Part shown: positions 11,621 through 23,250 of the stretch, one piece after another | Numbering within the stretch: position 1 is the stretch's first letter | Layout: each line of letters opens with the position of its first letter | From: Papilionanthe hookeriana x Papilionanthe teres | Lineage: Eukaryota; Streptophyta; Magnoliopsida; Asparagales; Orchidaceae | Assembly (NCBI GenBank): GCA_022702705.1 | Contig: CM040423.1 | Span: 42,190,070 to 42,254,069, forward strand | DNA length: 64,000 bases | Direction of reading: 5' to 3' | The notes under the pieces: generated by a model | What the model was told of the DNA's origin: nothing | The model's database searches: none | What the model saw: the letters and a program-made list of their open reading frames with translations, nothing else | Program-made: the position numbers and the translations under genes

Positions 11621-14600
11621 TGCATTCTCTTTGCATGTAGCATCCTTGCATTTTGCATGATGTGTGTGCTTGCCCTTTTGGGCGCCCATTGTGATTGTTT
11701 CGTACTTCAATCGAGCAATCACAATGTGGGCTTCTTGCATGACTGTTTGCTTACCCATTCCTCGATGGCTTGTCCTACTCGTTAGGAGAGTAACCCTGTG
11801 TCGGTCGCGATGCCTTAACGAGCATTGCTTGTTGGGTTGATCCCAATGAGCAATGCGAATTAAGTCATCGGGATTGACACAAGTATGACTGTGCTAAGGA
11901 TCCATTGGATCTAACTTGTGTCATCCCTCTTCGTGACGCCCTTTAGATCCTTCAGATCTTTAGGATGGGGCCGGTATGGCGACCTCGTCAAAGTCATACT
12001 ATACCCAGACTTACCCCGCACTTAGGCATTAGGTTTGTGCACTTTCGTTAGATGGTGTGCTATGCTAGGACTTAGGTTGCTAGGTAGTCTTTTTGATGCC
12101 TGGCTATTGTTCTTTGATGGATTGGTTGCCCTAGCCGTGTATCTTTCTTCCGCACTTTGCTCGTGATGTGATTGCATGATTCATATGTATGGTAGTGTGT
12201 TAGGGCGCTTTTCGCAGGGAGCCATGCTTATTTATACACACACACGAGTACCGCTATGGGGGAGAGAGTGATGATTTCTGACATTTTTGTTTGCAGGTGC
12301 TATTAGCTCCCCCATTTATAAAGCATGGCTCATTATACGTCATTTGCATGTGAGCTTTCCCGCTAACACTTATTTTCATGCAGGATTGAGTTTTTTTCTT
12401 TTTCTTTGTACTTTTAGAGTCTAGGAGAGTCCTGTAGCAGAAATAAGATACGGGCATGGGTTCCGAGGCGTTTTGCGCGGGATCCACGTGGAGGGGACTA
12501 GGAGCAGATGTTCGTGCCCCGTATCTTAATTCTGCATTTTTATATTGATGTATAGAATTAGGATCGGACATGTATATGCGGAGTTCGGCCGCATTTTTCT
12601 TTTTCTGGATTATGTTGCCGGTCCAGCGGCATTTTGGCCTCTTTTATTTTATTATGGAGTGCTTTCGTTCTTGCTTTTATTGCATATTTGCATGCCTGCA
12701 TGTGTTTTCCTTGTTTCTTTCTGTGATCTGAGATTTCGCGATATCATTTAGGCTCTTTAAGGACCCTAAAATTGTAAACTTTATATGTTAAAAATCCTAA
12801 TAAAATATTCAAGATAAATGAATTTTAGGATTAAAATATTCAAGATTTTAAAATATGCACTTTTACTTTCTTGCATGGCCTTCGGGCCGGATTTTAAATG
12901 GGTTGCATTGCATGGCTATCACTCAAGTCATACTAATAGGGCCTCCACATTACTTAAGGACCGCTCTAGATAACTGCATTCATATTTGCATGTCCCGAGG
13001 AGGAGTCCCCGTGCTTCTCCAATCGGACCGGCCCAGACATACCTTTATAGGTGGTTGTCTAGTGCGCCTGGGGTGTTAGAAGGCTCCCCGACCCGGACGG
13101 GGTGTAAGTCCTTTTGTTTGGAGCGTTTGCAGCTTTGTAGCTGAACCTCCCTTTCTCTTCTTTCCTGAGGCATCCTTGCCACTTTGGCAGGTGTGAGACC
13201 CACCTCTTGGAGCTCCAGCTATAGTCATAGGATAGAGTTTCCTTCCTTTGACCTTAGGGCTACCGAGGTCCCCGTGGATATTGCAATTCTCGGATTGCTG
13301 ACCGGGGATCTCAGGATGTGTTGGGTCGACTACCTTCACGTTCGGGTAGACTTAGGGTCCCATTGCTTGGGATGACGGGTCTGTGGTACCCCGACTTGGC
13401 TACCTCTACCCCTTTAGGATTACTCCCTCCTTCCTTTAACTACCTCTGTTGAGCCCTTTCGCTCCTTGACTTCGTTGATATCATTTTGACGGCCTGATGC
13501 CGATGAGCTGCCGCCCGTTCGGGATACGACGATTTGTCCTCCTGCCCTTATGGCCCGGACGTGCTTTGACGTGTTGGGATACCCCGTCAAGATGATTTAG
13601 GTTATTATGTGGGTTTCGTATGCTGATGAGCCGCTACCCCATTTGGGATGTGAGAGACTCATTCTCTGCCCGATGGCTTAGCGAGAGCTTTGAAGCATCG
13701 GGACTTTCCCATACGGAATAATCTCCCTTTGATTGCCTATACCCCAGGTCTATGATAATATAAAGCGAAACTCCTTTTATCGAGAGTATTCTTGGGTATC
13801 CCCAAGATGTAATTAACCAGTAGGAATATGTTCCTCTGGGAGTGCTCTTGACCCCATAACAGGTACATACACTTGACTCTCTGGTTATGGGTAGTCTACG
13901 TAGATACTTCTTTCGCGGATATTGGTTCAAGGTGCCTCTGCACGATCTTGTTTGGGCGGACATGCTTGACTTATCCTTGCGAGGTTTATCGCACGTAGAC
14001 TCTCCATGTTTTTCTTTTCTCTTGTTTGTCACTTTGTCGTATGTCCCTTCTTAATCGGTTCCTCTCCTCTTCGAATCACTTATTTGATTCGGGAGGGAGA
14101 TTTATTCGACCATGGGAAGTATACGATGACTGATAAGCTGGCGACTCCTTTTAAAATAAAAAAAGAGAAAAAGAATGACGAAAACAAAGGCAGACATATG
14201 TTTTGCCGGGGTTGCCGTCTCCAACCCCATTCTAAGAATCCAAGGATTCTAAGAGGTGTCACTAGATGTAGGTTTTATGGAATACTTTTAAAAGGTTAAT
14301 CTCATATACGATCTAAGCTAAATATGTAAGTAATTTCAAAATAGATTTAGGAAAATTTGATGTGTATGTAATAAAAAAATTTTTTTTTACTTTAAAATAG
14401 GTCCTAAGAAATGAAAATTTTAAGTACCACTTGTTAGTTCTCTTGGAACGTTAACACAATATGTACGTGATGGTCCACAGTGTGATTACTTGTATGCCCG
14501 CCGAGACATCCTCGCGGGCAATACTAGCTACCGCATTGTGACCAACAGAGGGACAATCATCTAACAAGCCAGCTTCATCATAGAGATTATCAGAGAACGC

Positions 14601-14684
14601 ATGCAAAAGCAACATGATCCAGTGTAGTGTGACAATGCACAGTGTTGTCATGAGATAACAAACATTCGACACTAGTATAAAGTG

Positions 14685-15209
14685 TCAAATACCAATGACA
14701 AATGCACGGATTGTGCGGTAGCGTGCATGCAAAACATACAACACAAATATGGATGAGTTGTGCTGAGGAGGCAGTGACTCGGGAGTGAGAGTGTCGAGGT
14801 GGCAGTAATTTGAGAATGACACGTGGGATTCGAGTTGAGTTTGGTCCTTATTAGTGGAGAACCACACAATGGGTAGGCTTGGTGCGTAAGCCGTCTCCAA
14901 AAAAAACACGTAAGTGTTAAAGATGTGTAAGTAGGAACAGTGACTTAAATGCAAATCACAAACACATAACATGCAAACACCTGGTATGCTACGCAAACGA
15001 ACATGCAAAGGTGCGCAAGTGCAAATGCAAACATGAAAGACTTGATATATGGTGACATATGAAAATGACAAGGAACGGACACCAAGTGTTGTGCCTAAAG
15101 AGGGCATTGACCCACCATATGGGGGCATATGCTCACAGATGCACCAAGGGGTACAACAGTGAATGTGTTCATGCAAGCAATATGAAATAGACATGCAATC
15201 ATGCAACAT
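14685..15209 (-). other. Unrecognised Cys/His-rich open frame, 174 codons
   Basis: This frame on the minus strand is rich in Cys, His, Leu and Ser, largely because TGCATG-type words are frequent here. A similar 178-codon frame is present in the duplicate at 32770-33306, with substitutions and small indels. It resembles no family I know and lies inside a family X fragment. Preservation in both copies may simply reflect recent duplication, so coding status is doubtful. Confidence 0.2.
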
Positions 15210-15219
15210 TGAAATGGAG

Positions 15220-15845
15220 TTGATCGATAAGATCGGACTGGTGGAGGTCGATCAGTTGAGCCGATGATGTAGGTCGATCGGACTGGCATGGGCGACCAAT
15301 CAGCGGGAAAAGGTTGGTCGATTGGTTGAGTTGATGAACGTGGTTGATCAAACTGGCATGGGCGGCCAAAGGAAAAAGGGTCGGTGAAACTGATTGGATT
15401 GATGGCGGTATATCAGTCGAGCCGACAAAAGTGGGCGATTAGGTAGAAGTAGGTGGCAGATCGATAAGGTCGATCAAACTAATCTGATTGGAGGTGAATG
15501 ATCTATCGAGTCGACAAAAGTGGTCTATCGGACAGGCATGGTAGGCCGATCGATAGATAATGGTCAATCAAACTGATTGTATTTTTTAAGGTCATACGAT
15601 CAGCTGACGAAGCAGGTCAAAGTGACGAAGTAAGTTGATCAAACCTGCTTGGGCGGCCAAATGACAAGAAAACGATCAATCAGATTGGTGGCGGTCGACT
15701 AGTCGAGTCGATGAAAGTTGTTGATTGAGCCAGCATGGGTGGTTGATTAATGGAAAATGGTCAGTCAAACCGATCAGACTGTTGGTGGTTGATCAGCCAG
15801 TCCACGAAACTAGTCAATTTGACCGGCGTGGGGGACCGATCGACA
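15220..15845. repeat. Degenerate GATCGA-rich tandem repeat
   Basis: The core ACTGGCATGGGCGGCCRA, flanked by GATCGATC/GGTCGATC words, recurs near 15.28, 15.35, 15.53, 15.64, 15.73 and 15.82 kb at uneven 70-180 bp spacing. It matches 33.31-33.95 kb in unit 2. GATCGA-rich sequence is also present at 11.10-11.26 kb in family X copy II. Confidence 0.65.
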
Positions 15846-16539
15846 ATGCATGTAAATGAATATTTTCGATGCAATTTTAAAATCATGCATGTGAAAAATC
15901 ATATGAATGTGAAAACATGAATAATAAGAGCCCAATTTAGTCTAAAAATAGAATCTGGTTCATCCTAACGATCTCACAGGAAACTTAGGATGGGCGAGCG
16001 ATGGAAAGGTGTACCAACACCTTATTGCGCCAAAAAACAACACACCCACCTCTGTTTGCGTAACACGAGGTGGGGAATCTCTCACGAGGAGGATTCTCCA
16101 CGACCGAGAGGATGAAGACCTAATAAATGTCTTTGTCTTCTAAGTCGGTGGGTTTGAAACGTCCATTCAAATAAAACTACCGATACAAACGACACGATTA
16201 GTATAACCCTGTCTTTCAGATTTTTGTTTGAGAAACAAAAATGTTAGGTTTTGCACTTCAGATTTGTGAGGGGAACACAAAATCTTCTAATCCTATGGGG
16301 TTTCCTCTAGGCACAATAAAACCCTAACCTTGTTCCTCTAACAACAAGACCTAGGGGGGTCTAAGAATTTAAAATGCAAAAGTTTTAAGAGTATCTCATA
16401 CGCGAAGGTTAAGAATGAGTTCTCTAAGTTTTTCCAAGTTTCAGTGAAGCTCCAGTGAGGCTTTCCCTGCTTCTTCTCCAAAGAATGACAAAGCTCTCCT
16501 CAAGAAGGAGAGTACGAAAAATAATTTCCTATTTCATTT

Positions 16540-17140
16540 AGATTACATCAGGGATCAGCTTTAAGCCCATATCTTTTTTCTTTAGTTAGGGATGCTTTCT
16601 AGACATTTACAAGATAATGTACCTTGGTGCATGCTTTTTCGCTAATGATATCTTTCTCATGGATTAGACTGGAGAGAAAGCATAAGAAAAACTTGAATTA
16701 AGGAGATCTACTTTGACGTCTAAAGGCCTTCGTTTGAGTAGAACTAAAATTGAATACATGGAATATAATTTTAGTAGTAGTAGTAGCTCTAATGACAGAG
16801 TTGTAACTATGGGTGATCAAATTATTGAACGCTTTAGATATCTCGGGTCTATTATTTAATGTGATGGTGTTATAGATGAGGATGTTATTAGATGAGGAAT
16901 GTATCAGGCCTATTCTGTGATAAAAAAGTACTGGTTAGACTAAAAGAAAAACTTTATAAGATGGTGGTGAGACCTGCAATGCTCTATGGCACTGAATATT
17001 GGCCTTTAAAAAGAGAAGCATAAAATTATGTTAAGTGTTGCCGAGATGACAATGCTTAGGTGGATGAGTGGCTTTACACTTAGAGACAAAATGTTAAATG
17101 AAATATCAATGATAGGTGATGCCGATCCTAGTGTATGATG
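16540..17140 (+). mobile_element. LINE reverse-transcriptase relic (unit 1), 5' part
   Basis: The translated plus strand, with stops, shows the non-LTR RT signature HQGSALSPYLF, then a catalytic-box relic FANDIFLMD at about 16638-16664, then GDQIIERFRYLGSII and MVVRPAMLYGTEYWPL, which are typical of plant LINEs. The first catalytic Asp of the A/DD box is Asn (AAT at 16644), and stops follow, so it is dead. It is separated from its 3' end by the solo LTR at 17168-18743. Confidence 0.85.
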
Positions 17141-17167
17141 TTTTTCTATATAATCAGAGCCAAAGCT

Positions 17168-18743
17168 TGATGCTTGATTTGCTAATAAAATTACTTTTTA
17201 TGATCCAAAATATGTTTCCAATATTAAATATTCACTATGTTATAAATGCAAGCATACCTATCACTCAAGTAATATAGGGCTTTAATGGAGTATTAAGTAT
17301 CGATCCCACACGGAGAAGATAAAATTCTACTAATATTAAAGAAAATTTAAAAGACAGAATGAAAACTACAGAAACTATTAGTACAAAAGCAAAAGATAAA
17401 TTTTGTAATGCACGACTAACACAACTATATTTACTATGCTATTTTTTAAACTTCAAAGTTAAATATGACGTAAGCAACCAAAGTGTTTATAACTAAGGTT
17501 TCAAATTTAAGAGAGTAACTTTCCCATTTACAATAAGATCATAACTAGTGAAAAATAAAATTTATTATTAATTGCATATGACAAATATGAGCAATAATAT
17601 TCTTTAATACTCTTTAAGAGCGACAAAAATATTAGCTAATTCAGAATTTTTGAATCTAAATCCGTGGTTAGGTTGAGAAGATACAAGCTGTCACTCTTGA
17701 GTTCCCACTTCCCTCACCTGAGGCTAACAATCTCGTTTTAGTTTCTAGACACTCGAATCGAATTGAGGATTTTAATCCGTCACCCTAAAATCACTAATTC
17801 TATACCCATCAAACAATATTTCCCCATTTATTTGCACTTAAACTCATGGACTTTACCCTTATCCATGACATCAAATGTGATTCCTACTTGAATGTTGAAA
17901 GCATAGCCCTACGGGATCATATGTTTTCACATATATTTTTAACAAATTAATTGGCCAGATTGAAAAGTAAATTAAGTGCAAGATTTGAATCATCACAATT
18001 ATGAAATTAAGAACATATTCAAAACATTTATTAATTATTCACATTACTATATCTCATTGTAAAAGGAAAGACAAAACAACTACTCAGAATTCATGAAAAC
18101 GAGATAACAAAACATAGATTTATATATATAAAAATAAGTTTACACAACATTAAAGTGAAGTAAAACAACTTATCCTAACCTCCTACAAAAGCAAATCCCT
18201 TGAAGTTCTTTTGAATCACTTTCTTCTGCTTACAATAGTATGCACCCTTCTCTAAGGATTGCAATGAAGAAGAAATCTCTCACTTCTCATCTCCTTTTAT
18301 AACTTTTAGAGAAGAATGTCTCTAAATCTCTTAAAAACCTAAGAATGAAATTTTTAGCCCTTTTTTCTCCTTGTTTCCTTCCTTTTTTTTGTCTAAAATG
18401 AGTGTTAAATAACGTGTGACCTAAATTCCAAGGGTCTCCATAAGCACCATTCAAAATCCGTCCAAATCAATGCATTTTTATGATAACCGTCCTAGTGTCA
18501 TTCTAGCGCAGTTCGGCGTCAGTTGTGCTGCTCCAAGGCTTCGGGCGTCGTTTGACGCCAGTTCTGGCTCATTCGGCGTCAGTGCACTTTTTTTCACTTT
18601 TTGCTACAAATTTCATCATTTTTGCTTCTTTTAAGCCCAAATACTTAATTTGAATATATCTGCATCAAAAACATAAAAATATCCTTCTTAAAAGTGCAAT
18701 ATCACCAAATATAAGCATTAAAATTATATGAAAAAAAGAAACA
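17168..18743 (-). mobile_element. Solo Athila-like LTR inside the LINE (unit 1)
   Basis: Read on the minus strand this 1.58-kb block matches the 1.62-kb 5' LTR of the Athila element at 56404-58026. Shared features include GATATTGCACTTT near the start and CCTATATTACTTGAG plus GTATRCTTGC near the end. It starts TG and ends CA on both strands (TGATGC on the left, AAACA on the right). No internal region is attached, so it is a solo LTR left by LTR-LTR recombination. I could not find a convincing 5-bp target-site duplication. Confidence 0.75.
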
Positions 18744-18756
18744 TTTTTTTGGTCAA

Positions 18757-19048
18757 TAGGGTTGATGCAGCTCCAATGGCGGACAAAATTGGAGAGAGTC
18801 GTCTTAAATGGTTTGGTCACATTAAACGTCGGTCATTTGATGATCCGATTAGGAGAGTAGTTGTTTTTTATTCAACTTGTGTTAAGAAAAGCAGATGTAG
18901 AACTAGAAAGACTTGGGCATATTATTAAAAACTACCATAATTTATTAGAATTAAATGAAAGTAAGACAATATATAGGACACAATGGAGAAAAAGGATTCA
19001 TGTAGCCAGCCCCACTTAGTGGGATAAAGGTTTGTTGTTGTTGTTGTA
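18757..19048 (+). mobile_element. LINE 3' end with (TTG)n tail (unit 1)
   Basis: The frame reads VDAAPMADKIGESRLKWFGH followed by a basic stretch rich in R and K, the well-known C-terminal end of plant LINE ORF2. It finishes with CCCCACTTAGTGGGATAAAGG and a TTG repeat tail (19031-19048), a common plant LINE 3' end. It continues the RT relic at 16540-17140 across the inserted LTR. Confidence 0.85.
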
Positions 19049-19116
19049 TTAGTAATGGTATTGAAATCACCACCAACCGCCCAAGGGGGATCAAGTGACT
19101 TAGAAAACTCTTTCAT
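19049..19116 (-). mobile_element. LINE endonuclease sliver, minus strand
   Basis: The minus strand reads LDPPWAVGGDFNTI, matching the PW.VGGDFN.I motif of plant LINE APE-type endonucleases. It directly abuts the (TTG)n tail, which suggests that the plus-strand LINE inserted into an older, oppositely oriented LINE. The same join recurs at about 37.15-37.23 and 61.28-61.35 kb. Confidence 0.6.
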
Positions 19117-19735
19117 ATAATATGAAATATTTTTCTATGGCTTTTGTCATTGTTTGCTCATGCCATTGTATAATTTTGTATCTTATTTTAAGCGTCAGCT
19201 TTAAAATTTTGAAATTTTTTGCAACATTTATGGGTTTGATTTATTTATTTTTGTTAATGAAACCATACGTTTTCTTATTCAATATAAAACATAAAACTAA
19301 AAAGTAGTTATGTTGTTGAAAGTTAAACTTGATTTTTTGGCCGATATAAAATTGGGTTTTAATCAAGCTCATAATTTAGAATAGCCATTGGAAAATTTTA
19401 GAGACTCCTTTTATGAAGAAAGTTTTAAGGAATTCTAGAGATAGATTTTAAAAGAGTGTTTAATAAAAATATTGAATATGTAATTAAAGATTTATGTAGA
19501 AGAGTATTCTAGAGAGTTAATAGTAGCCATAAGATTGAAATGTGTTGGCATGATCCTAATAGGGGATTATATCATTTTGAGTTTGAATATGTAATTAAAG
19601 ATTTATGGGATACGCGTGATGTGTTCGAGATTATATCAAGAATAAAAAAAAATGAATTAAAAGTGACTTATAAGTTTTGTTCTTCTTCTTTCTTACTATT
19701 CCTCGAGTCCTAATAGAATTTTATTTCCAACAAAG
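19117..19735. other. AT-rich spacer; probable degraded copia LTR at its end
   Basis: No gene is seen. The last part ends TTATTTCCAACA just before a primer-binding-like site, as expected for the 3' end of a copia LTR. The upstream LTR border could not be placed. Confidence 0.4.
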
Positions 19736-22325
19736 TGATATTAGAGTCATAATAAAATTCCAATAAAATTCCTTCTACATACAAAGTGGCGAGCAACGAT
19801 ATGATTCCCTTTCAAGTCCCACACTCAATAAGTGCAATTCCAATAATTGGAGCATCAAATTGAAGACCCTTCTTGGGTCGCAAGATGTATGGAGGCTGAT
19901 AAAGAAAGGCTACAACGAGTCAAAAGTTGAGTCAAGTTTATCTCAAACTCAAAATGATAGTCTAAGAGATCTATGAAAGAGATAAAAGAAAGCTCTCTAT
20001 AAAATCTATCAAGGATAAGATGATATTTTTGATAAGATTTCTGATGCAAATTTTGTCCAAGAGACATGCAAGAAGCTTCAGACATCTTATAAAGGGGCGG
20101 AGCAAGTGAAGAAGGTGTGTCCTCAAACATTAAGATGTGTATTCAAAGCCTTACATATAAAAGAAATTGAAGTTGTCTTTAAAATTTACTAGAGTATTGA
20201 CAGTTTCTAATAAACTAAAGAGAAATTGGGAGAAGCTAGAAGTAGTAAGGATTGTGTAGAAGATCCTTCGATCTTTAAATCCAAAGTTTGATCATCTTGT
20301 CTTCATCATTGAAGAAATTAAAGATTTGGAGAGTATGACAATTGAGCGGCTCTTGGGTTCTTTACATGAAGAAAAGAAAAGAAGAACAAGAGATCATGTA
20401 ACAAATCATAAATTTGCAACTTAATTCAACTAAGAGATCCTTGAGTACGATATAAGTCAACAAAGAAGATATCGTGGTTGAGGACAAGGTCATGGGCATA
20501 GATGTGGATGAGGTTGGAGTTCCAACAATGATAAAAACAGCAATATCAATTTTGGACAAGAACGAAGATCAACTAGAAGGCGTGGAAGAGGAAATCAAGA
20601 CCAAGTTATGATAAGTCTATAATGACATGTTACAATTGCTAAAAGTTTAGTCAATATGTTGCAGAATGTAGAACTCCAACGAACAATAAAGTTGAAGAAA
20701 ATGCCAATTATTTTGAAAAGAGAAGTCAACAAGATTACACTTTGCTACTGGCATATAAATAGAACGAAAAGAGTGAAGAGAGTACATGATATTTGAAAAT
20801 CGGTACAAGCAACCATATGTTTGGGAGAAAAATTATGTTTGTGAAGCTTGACAAGTTGGTGAGTGGTAATGTCTCCTTTGAAGATGTGTCTAAGCCTACA
20901 GTGAAAGAAAAATTTAATATCCTTATCCAATTGAAGAATGAGAATCGTCAATTTATTTCAAAAGTTTACTATGTGTCAAACATGAAGAGTAATATCATGT
21001 CTGGGTCGGCTCTTAAAAAAGGTTATGATATTCATTTGAAAGCCAATAACCTTTCTATAAGAGACAATATGAGCAATCAAATGGTGAAGATACTAATGTC
21101 AAGAAAAAGAATGTTCTTGCTTAATATTCAAAATGATATTGCCAAGTGTCTCAATGCCTGTTACAAGATCCATCCTCACTTTGATATCTTCCTCTTGGGC
21201 ATCTTAATTTTGAAGGATTAGAGTTGTTATCAAAGAAGAAAATGGAAATAGGTCTACCTTGTATCAATCAACCGACTACAAATTTGAAAGCAGTTTACTT
21301 GAAATGCAATTTAGGAAGAGTCTTCCAAAAAAGTCAAATTCGAGAGCACAAAAAATATTTGAGCTCATACATAAGGATGTGTGCGGTGTAATGAAGTCAA
21401 GCTCTCATGGTAAGAACAATTATTTTATTCTCTTCATAAATGATTTTTAAATAAAAACATAGGCATCTTTTTTGAAGCAAAAATCAAAGGTATTTGGGGT
21501 ATTCAAGAAGTTTAAAGCTTTGGTAGAAAAAGAAAGCTGCTTCAAGATCAAAGCCATGTGATCTAATTAAGGAGGTGAGTTCACTTCAAAGAAATTTCAA
21601 AAATTTGTGACACCGCCAGAATACATTGACCATTAATGGTTTCAAGATCCCCTCAACAATATGGTGTAGCGGAAAAAATGAATCAAACAACCATCAATAT
21701 AGCAAGGAGTATGCTTAAGAGTACGAGGTTGCTGAAGGAGTTTGGGTTGAAGCTATTGCATGCATAGTTTACTTGTCCAACCAATCTCCAACAAGAAGTG
21801 TGTGAAGTGTATGGGGAAAGACACTGCAAGAAGCATAAATAAGAAGAAAGCATAGTATCTCTCATTTAAGAATGCTTGGAAGCATAGCTCATGTGCACAT
21901 TCCTGATGAGCAGCGAAGTAAACTAGATGACGAGAATGAGAAGTTCATTTTCATCGGTTTTGACTCTAGCTAAAAAGGCAACAAGTTATACAATCCATCA
22001 ATTGTGATGTCATGTTCGATTAAGAAGGAGAATGGGATTGAGACTCCCATGATGTGGACCAAAACTTCTTTAAGGATGTAGAAGAGGAGCTATCAAGGTT
22101 GGAAAAAGAATGAGATGACAACAACTCCAAATGTATGAACCTGAAAGGTGTCATCATCTTCAACATCTTCAAGTGAAGGTTCAAGTGAAAGAGTACCAAA
22201 CCTTAGAAGTTTGTAGAAAATTGATGAGGTAGCTGAGAATCAATATAATTTTGCTCTCTTTTGGAAATAGAAGGCCAATAGTGAGCTCGTTACTTTTCAA
22301 GAAGCCATGCAAAGTAAGAAGTTGA
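19736..22325 (+). mobile_element. Ty1/copia relic (unit 1): PBS, gag, protease, integrase
   Basis: TGATATTAGAGTC at 19736-19748 is a degraded initiator-tRNA-Met primer site (canonical TGGTATCAGAGC). Gag follows (VWRLIKKGY near 19.89 kb), then a broken zinc knuckle near 20.63 kb. The protease/pre-integrase segment at 20.79-21.22 kb contains KLDKLVSGNVSFEDVSKP, and its catalytic DTG is altered to KIG. The integrase region (ELIHKDVCG near 21.36 kb) has the SDRGGEF site broken to a stop near 21.56 kb. It ends in front of the RT domain at QEAMQSKK, where the CACTA-like sequence begins. Many stops and frameshifts make it non-functional. The same relic is at 37.80 and 45.40 kb. Confidence 0.88.
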
Positions 22326-22790
22326 CACTACATGATAGATTTGAATTAGTGTCAAAAATTTGCGTCTGAAATTTTTGACGCATATATCTGTGTCGGATTT
22401 TACTACTGTTTTGCTATGAAATTAAATTTATTCTATTTGCATCGAAATTTACCTCGGATTTGCTTCTGAAATTCGACACAAACAACATTGAAATTAACAG
22501 TAATGTTGCAGCGTTTTTTTGTCGTATTGTCGTCCGATAAATCGACATAAAAATTTACTTAAAAGCGTAAAAAAAATCCAACACAAAGTAGACGATAAAG
22601 TCGACGCAATTGACCTAAAAATCCATCATGCACCTTCTGATTCATCCCCGCCTCCTCTCCTCCCTCCCGCGACACTAAAACCCTCTCCTTCTCTCCGTCG
22701 CTAGTTGTCGTACCTCTCCATCGCCTGTCGCCGTTCCTCCTTCTGGCCACTGAAGTCCATCGCGACCCTAGCCGATTGGAAAAGATAACT
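22326..22790 (+). mobile_element. CACTA-like transposon end (unit 1, left)
   Basis: The copia relic is cut abruptly by CACTACATGATAG at 22326. The next 300 bp hold short motifs in both orientations (GCGTCTGAAATTTTTGACGC, GTGTCGGATTTT, CCTCGGATTTGC, GTCGACGCAATTGACC), the texture of CACTA/En-Spm subterminal repeats. A C/T-rich leader-like segment follows to about 22.79 kb. A matching opposite terminus and 3-bp target duplication were not found, so the class is a tentative call. Confidence 0.5.
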
Positions 22791-23250
22791 TCAGCCTTTT
22801 TTTCTTAAATTTTGGTATGTATGTAACATTTGAAGTTCAGGTGTGAGGAATGTATATGCATAAGACTTCAATGGTATGTATGTAACATTTGATATTTAGG
22901 TGTTAGGAATGTATAAGCTAAGATTAGGTCTAGAGTAATGTAGACTTTAGCTTTAGAGTAATGTAGATTTTAACTTTAGCTTAAGATTTGGTTTAAATTT
23001 ATCTAAGAAAACTTTTAATTAATGTTAACACTTGTTTTCTAAGAGATTTCAATAACAAGGAAAGAAACATAAATGTTCGATCCTAAGAGTGATGTTTCTA
23101 AGTATCACATACTACTCCCAAAAAACATTTTCATCTATATATTAATGTCATTGTTAAAAACGTAAATATGAAATTTTGAGTAATGAATGTGTAAGAACAT
23201 AGAAGTGTGTTATGGCTGTAAATTTTCAATATTGACACTTGTTGGTGCAG
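22791..23250. other. Upstream spacer of NPF1 with 1-kb deletion scar
   Basis: Units 2 and 3 carry about 1 kb more here. In unit 1, GGTTTAAATTTATCTAAG near 22998 joins the two edges of that segment, which share TTTAAAT, pointing to a microhomology deletion. No gene is seen. Confidence 0.6.

Larger units (their letters stand above)
9300..14170 (+). mobile_element. Family X copy II, non-coding LTR-like segment
   Basis: The segment shares its order of landmarks with copy I: the CACCACAC..TTGTTGG motif (9.45 kb), TATA plus leader (10.03-10.25 kb), ATGCC-rich minisatellites, ATCGAGAGTATTCTTGGG followed by AAGATGTAATTAACC (13.78-13.82 kb), and TGGCGACTCCTTTT near 14.14 kb. Its second half matches the minus strand of 30.17-32.28 kb. 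Examples are GGATTTTAAATGGGTTGCAT near 12.89 kb against its reverse complement near 31.41 kb, and the GTGTTAG..CAGGGAGCCATGC block. Open frames of 60-130 codons are not conserved between copies. Tat/Ogre-type or large non-autonomous LTR identity is inferred from the terminal motif only. Confidence 0.5.
14450..16400 (-). mobile_element. Family X fragment, minus strand (unit 1)
   Basis: Read on the minus strand it matches the 11-12 kb part of copy II. GAGTCACTGCCTCCTC occurs in both (minus strand near 14.78 kb; plus strand at 11.42 kb). The block that follows, CCCTCTGTTGGTCACAATGC on the minus strand, resembles CCCTGTGTCGGTCGCGATGC at 11.79 kb. The duplicate is at 32.55-34.48 kb. No protein is recognised. 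Confidence 0.5.

Noticed and set aside
11266..11785. 124- and 128-codon frames
   Set aside because: They cover the GGCATGCC minisatellite; open frames occur on both strands because of the repeat.
18925..19116. 63-codon minus-strand frame with GGDFNTI
   Set aside because: Not a gene: it is a short LINE endonuclease remnant next to a LINE tail, and is annotated as such.
22519..22704. Frame with PPPLLPPATLKPSPSLRR tail, present in three units
   Set aside because: It reads through the CACTA-like subterminal region and C/T-rich leader. A first exon of a transposon gene is possible, but the three copies are not conserved as protein.
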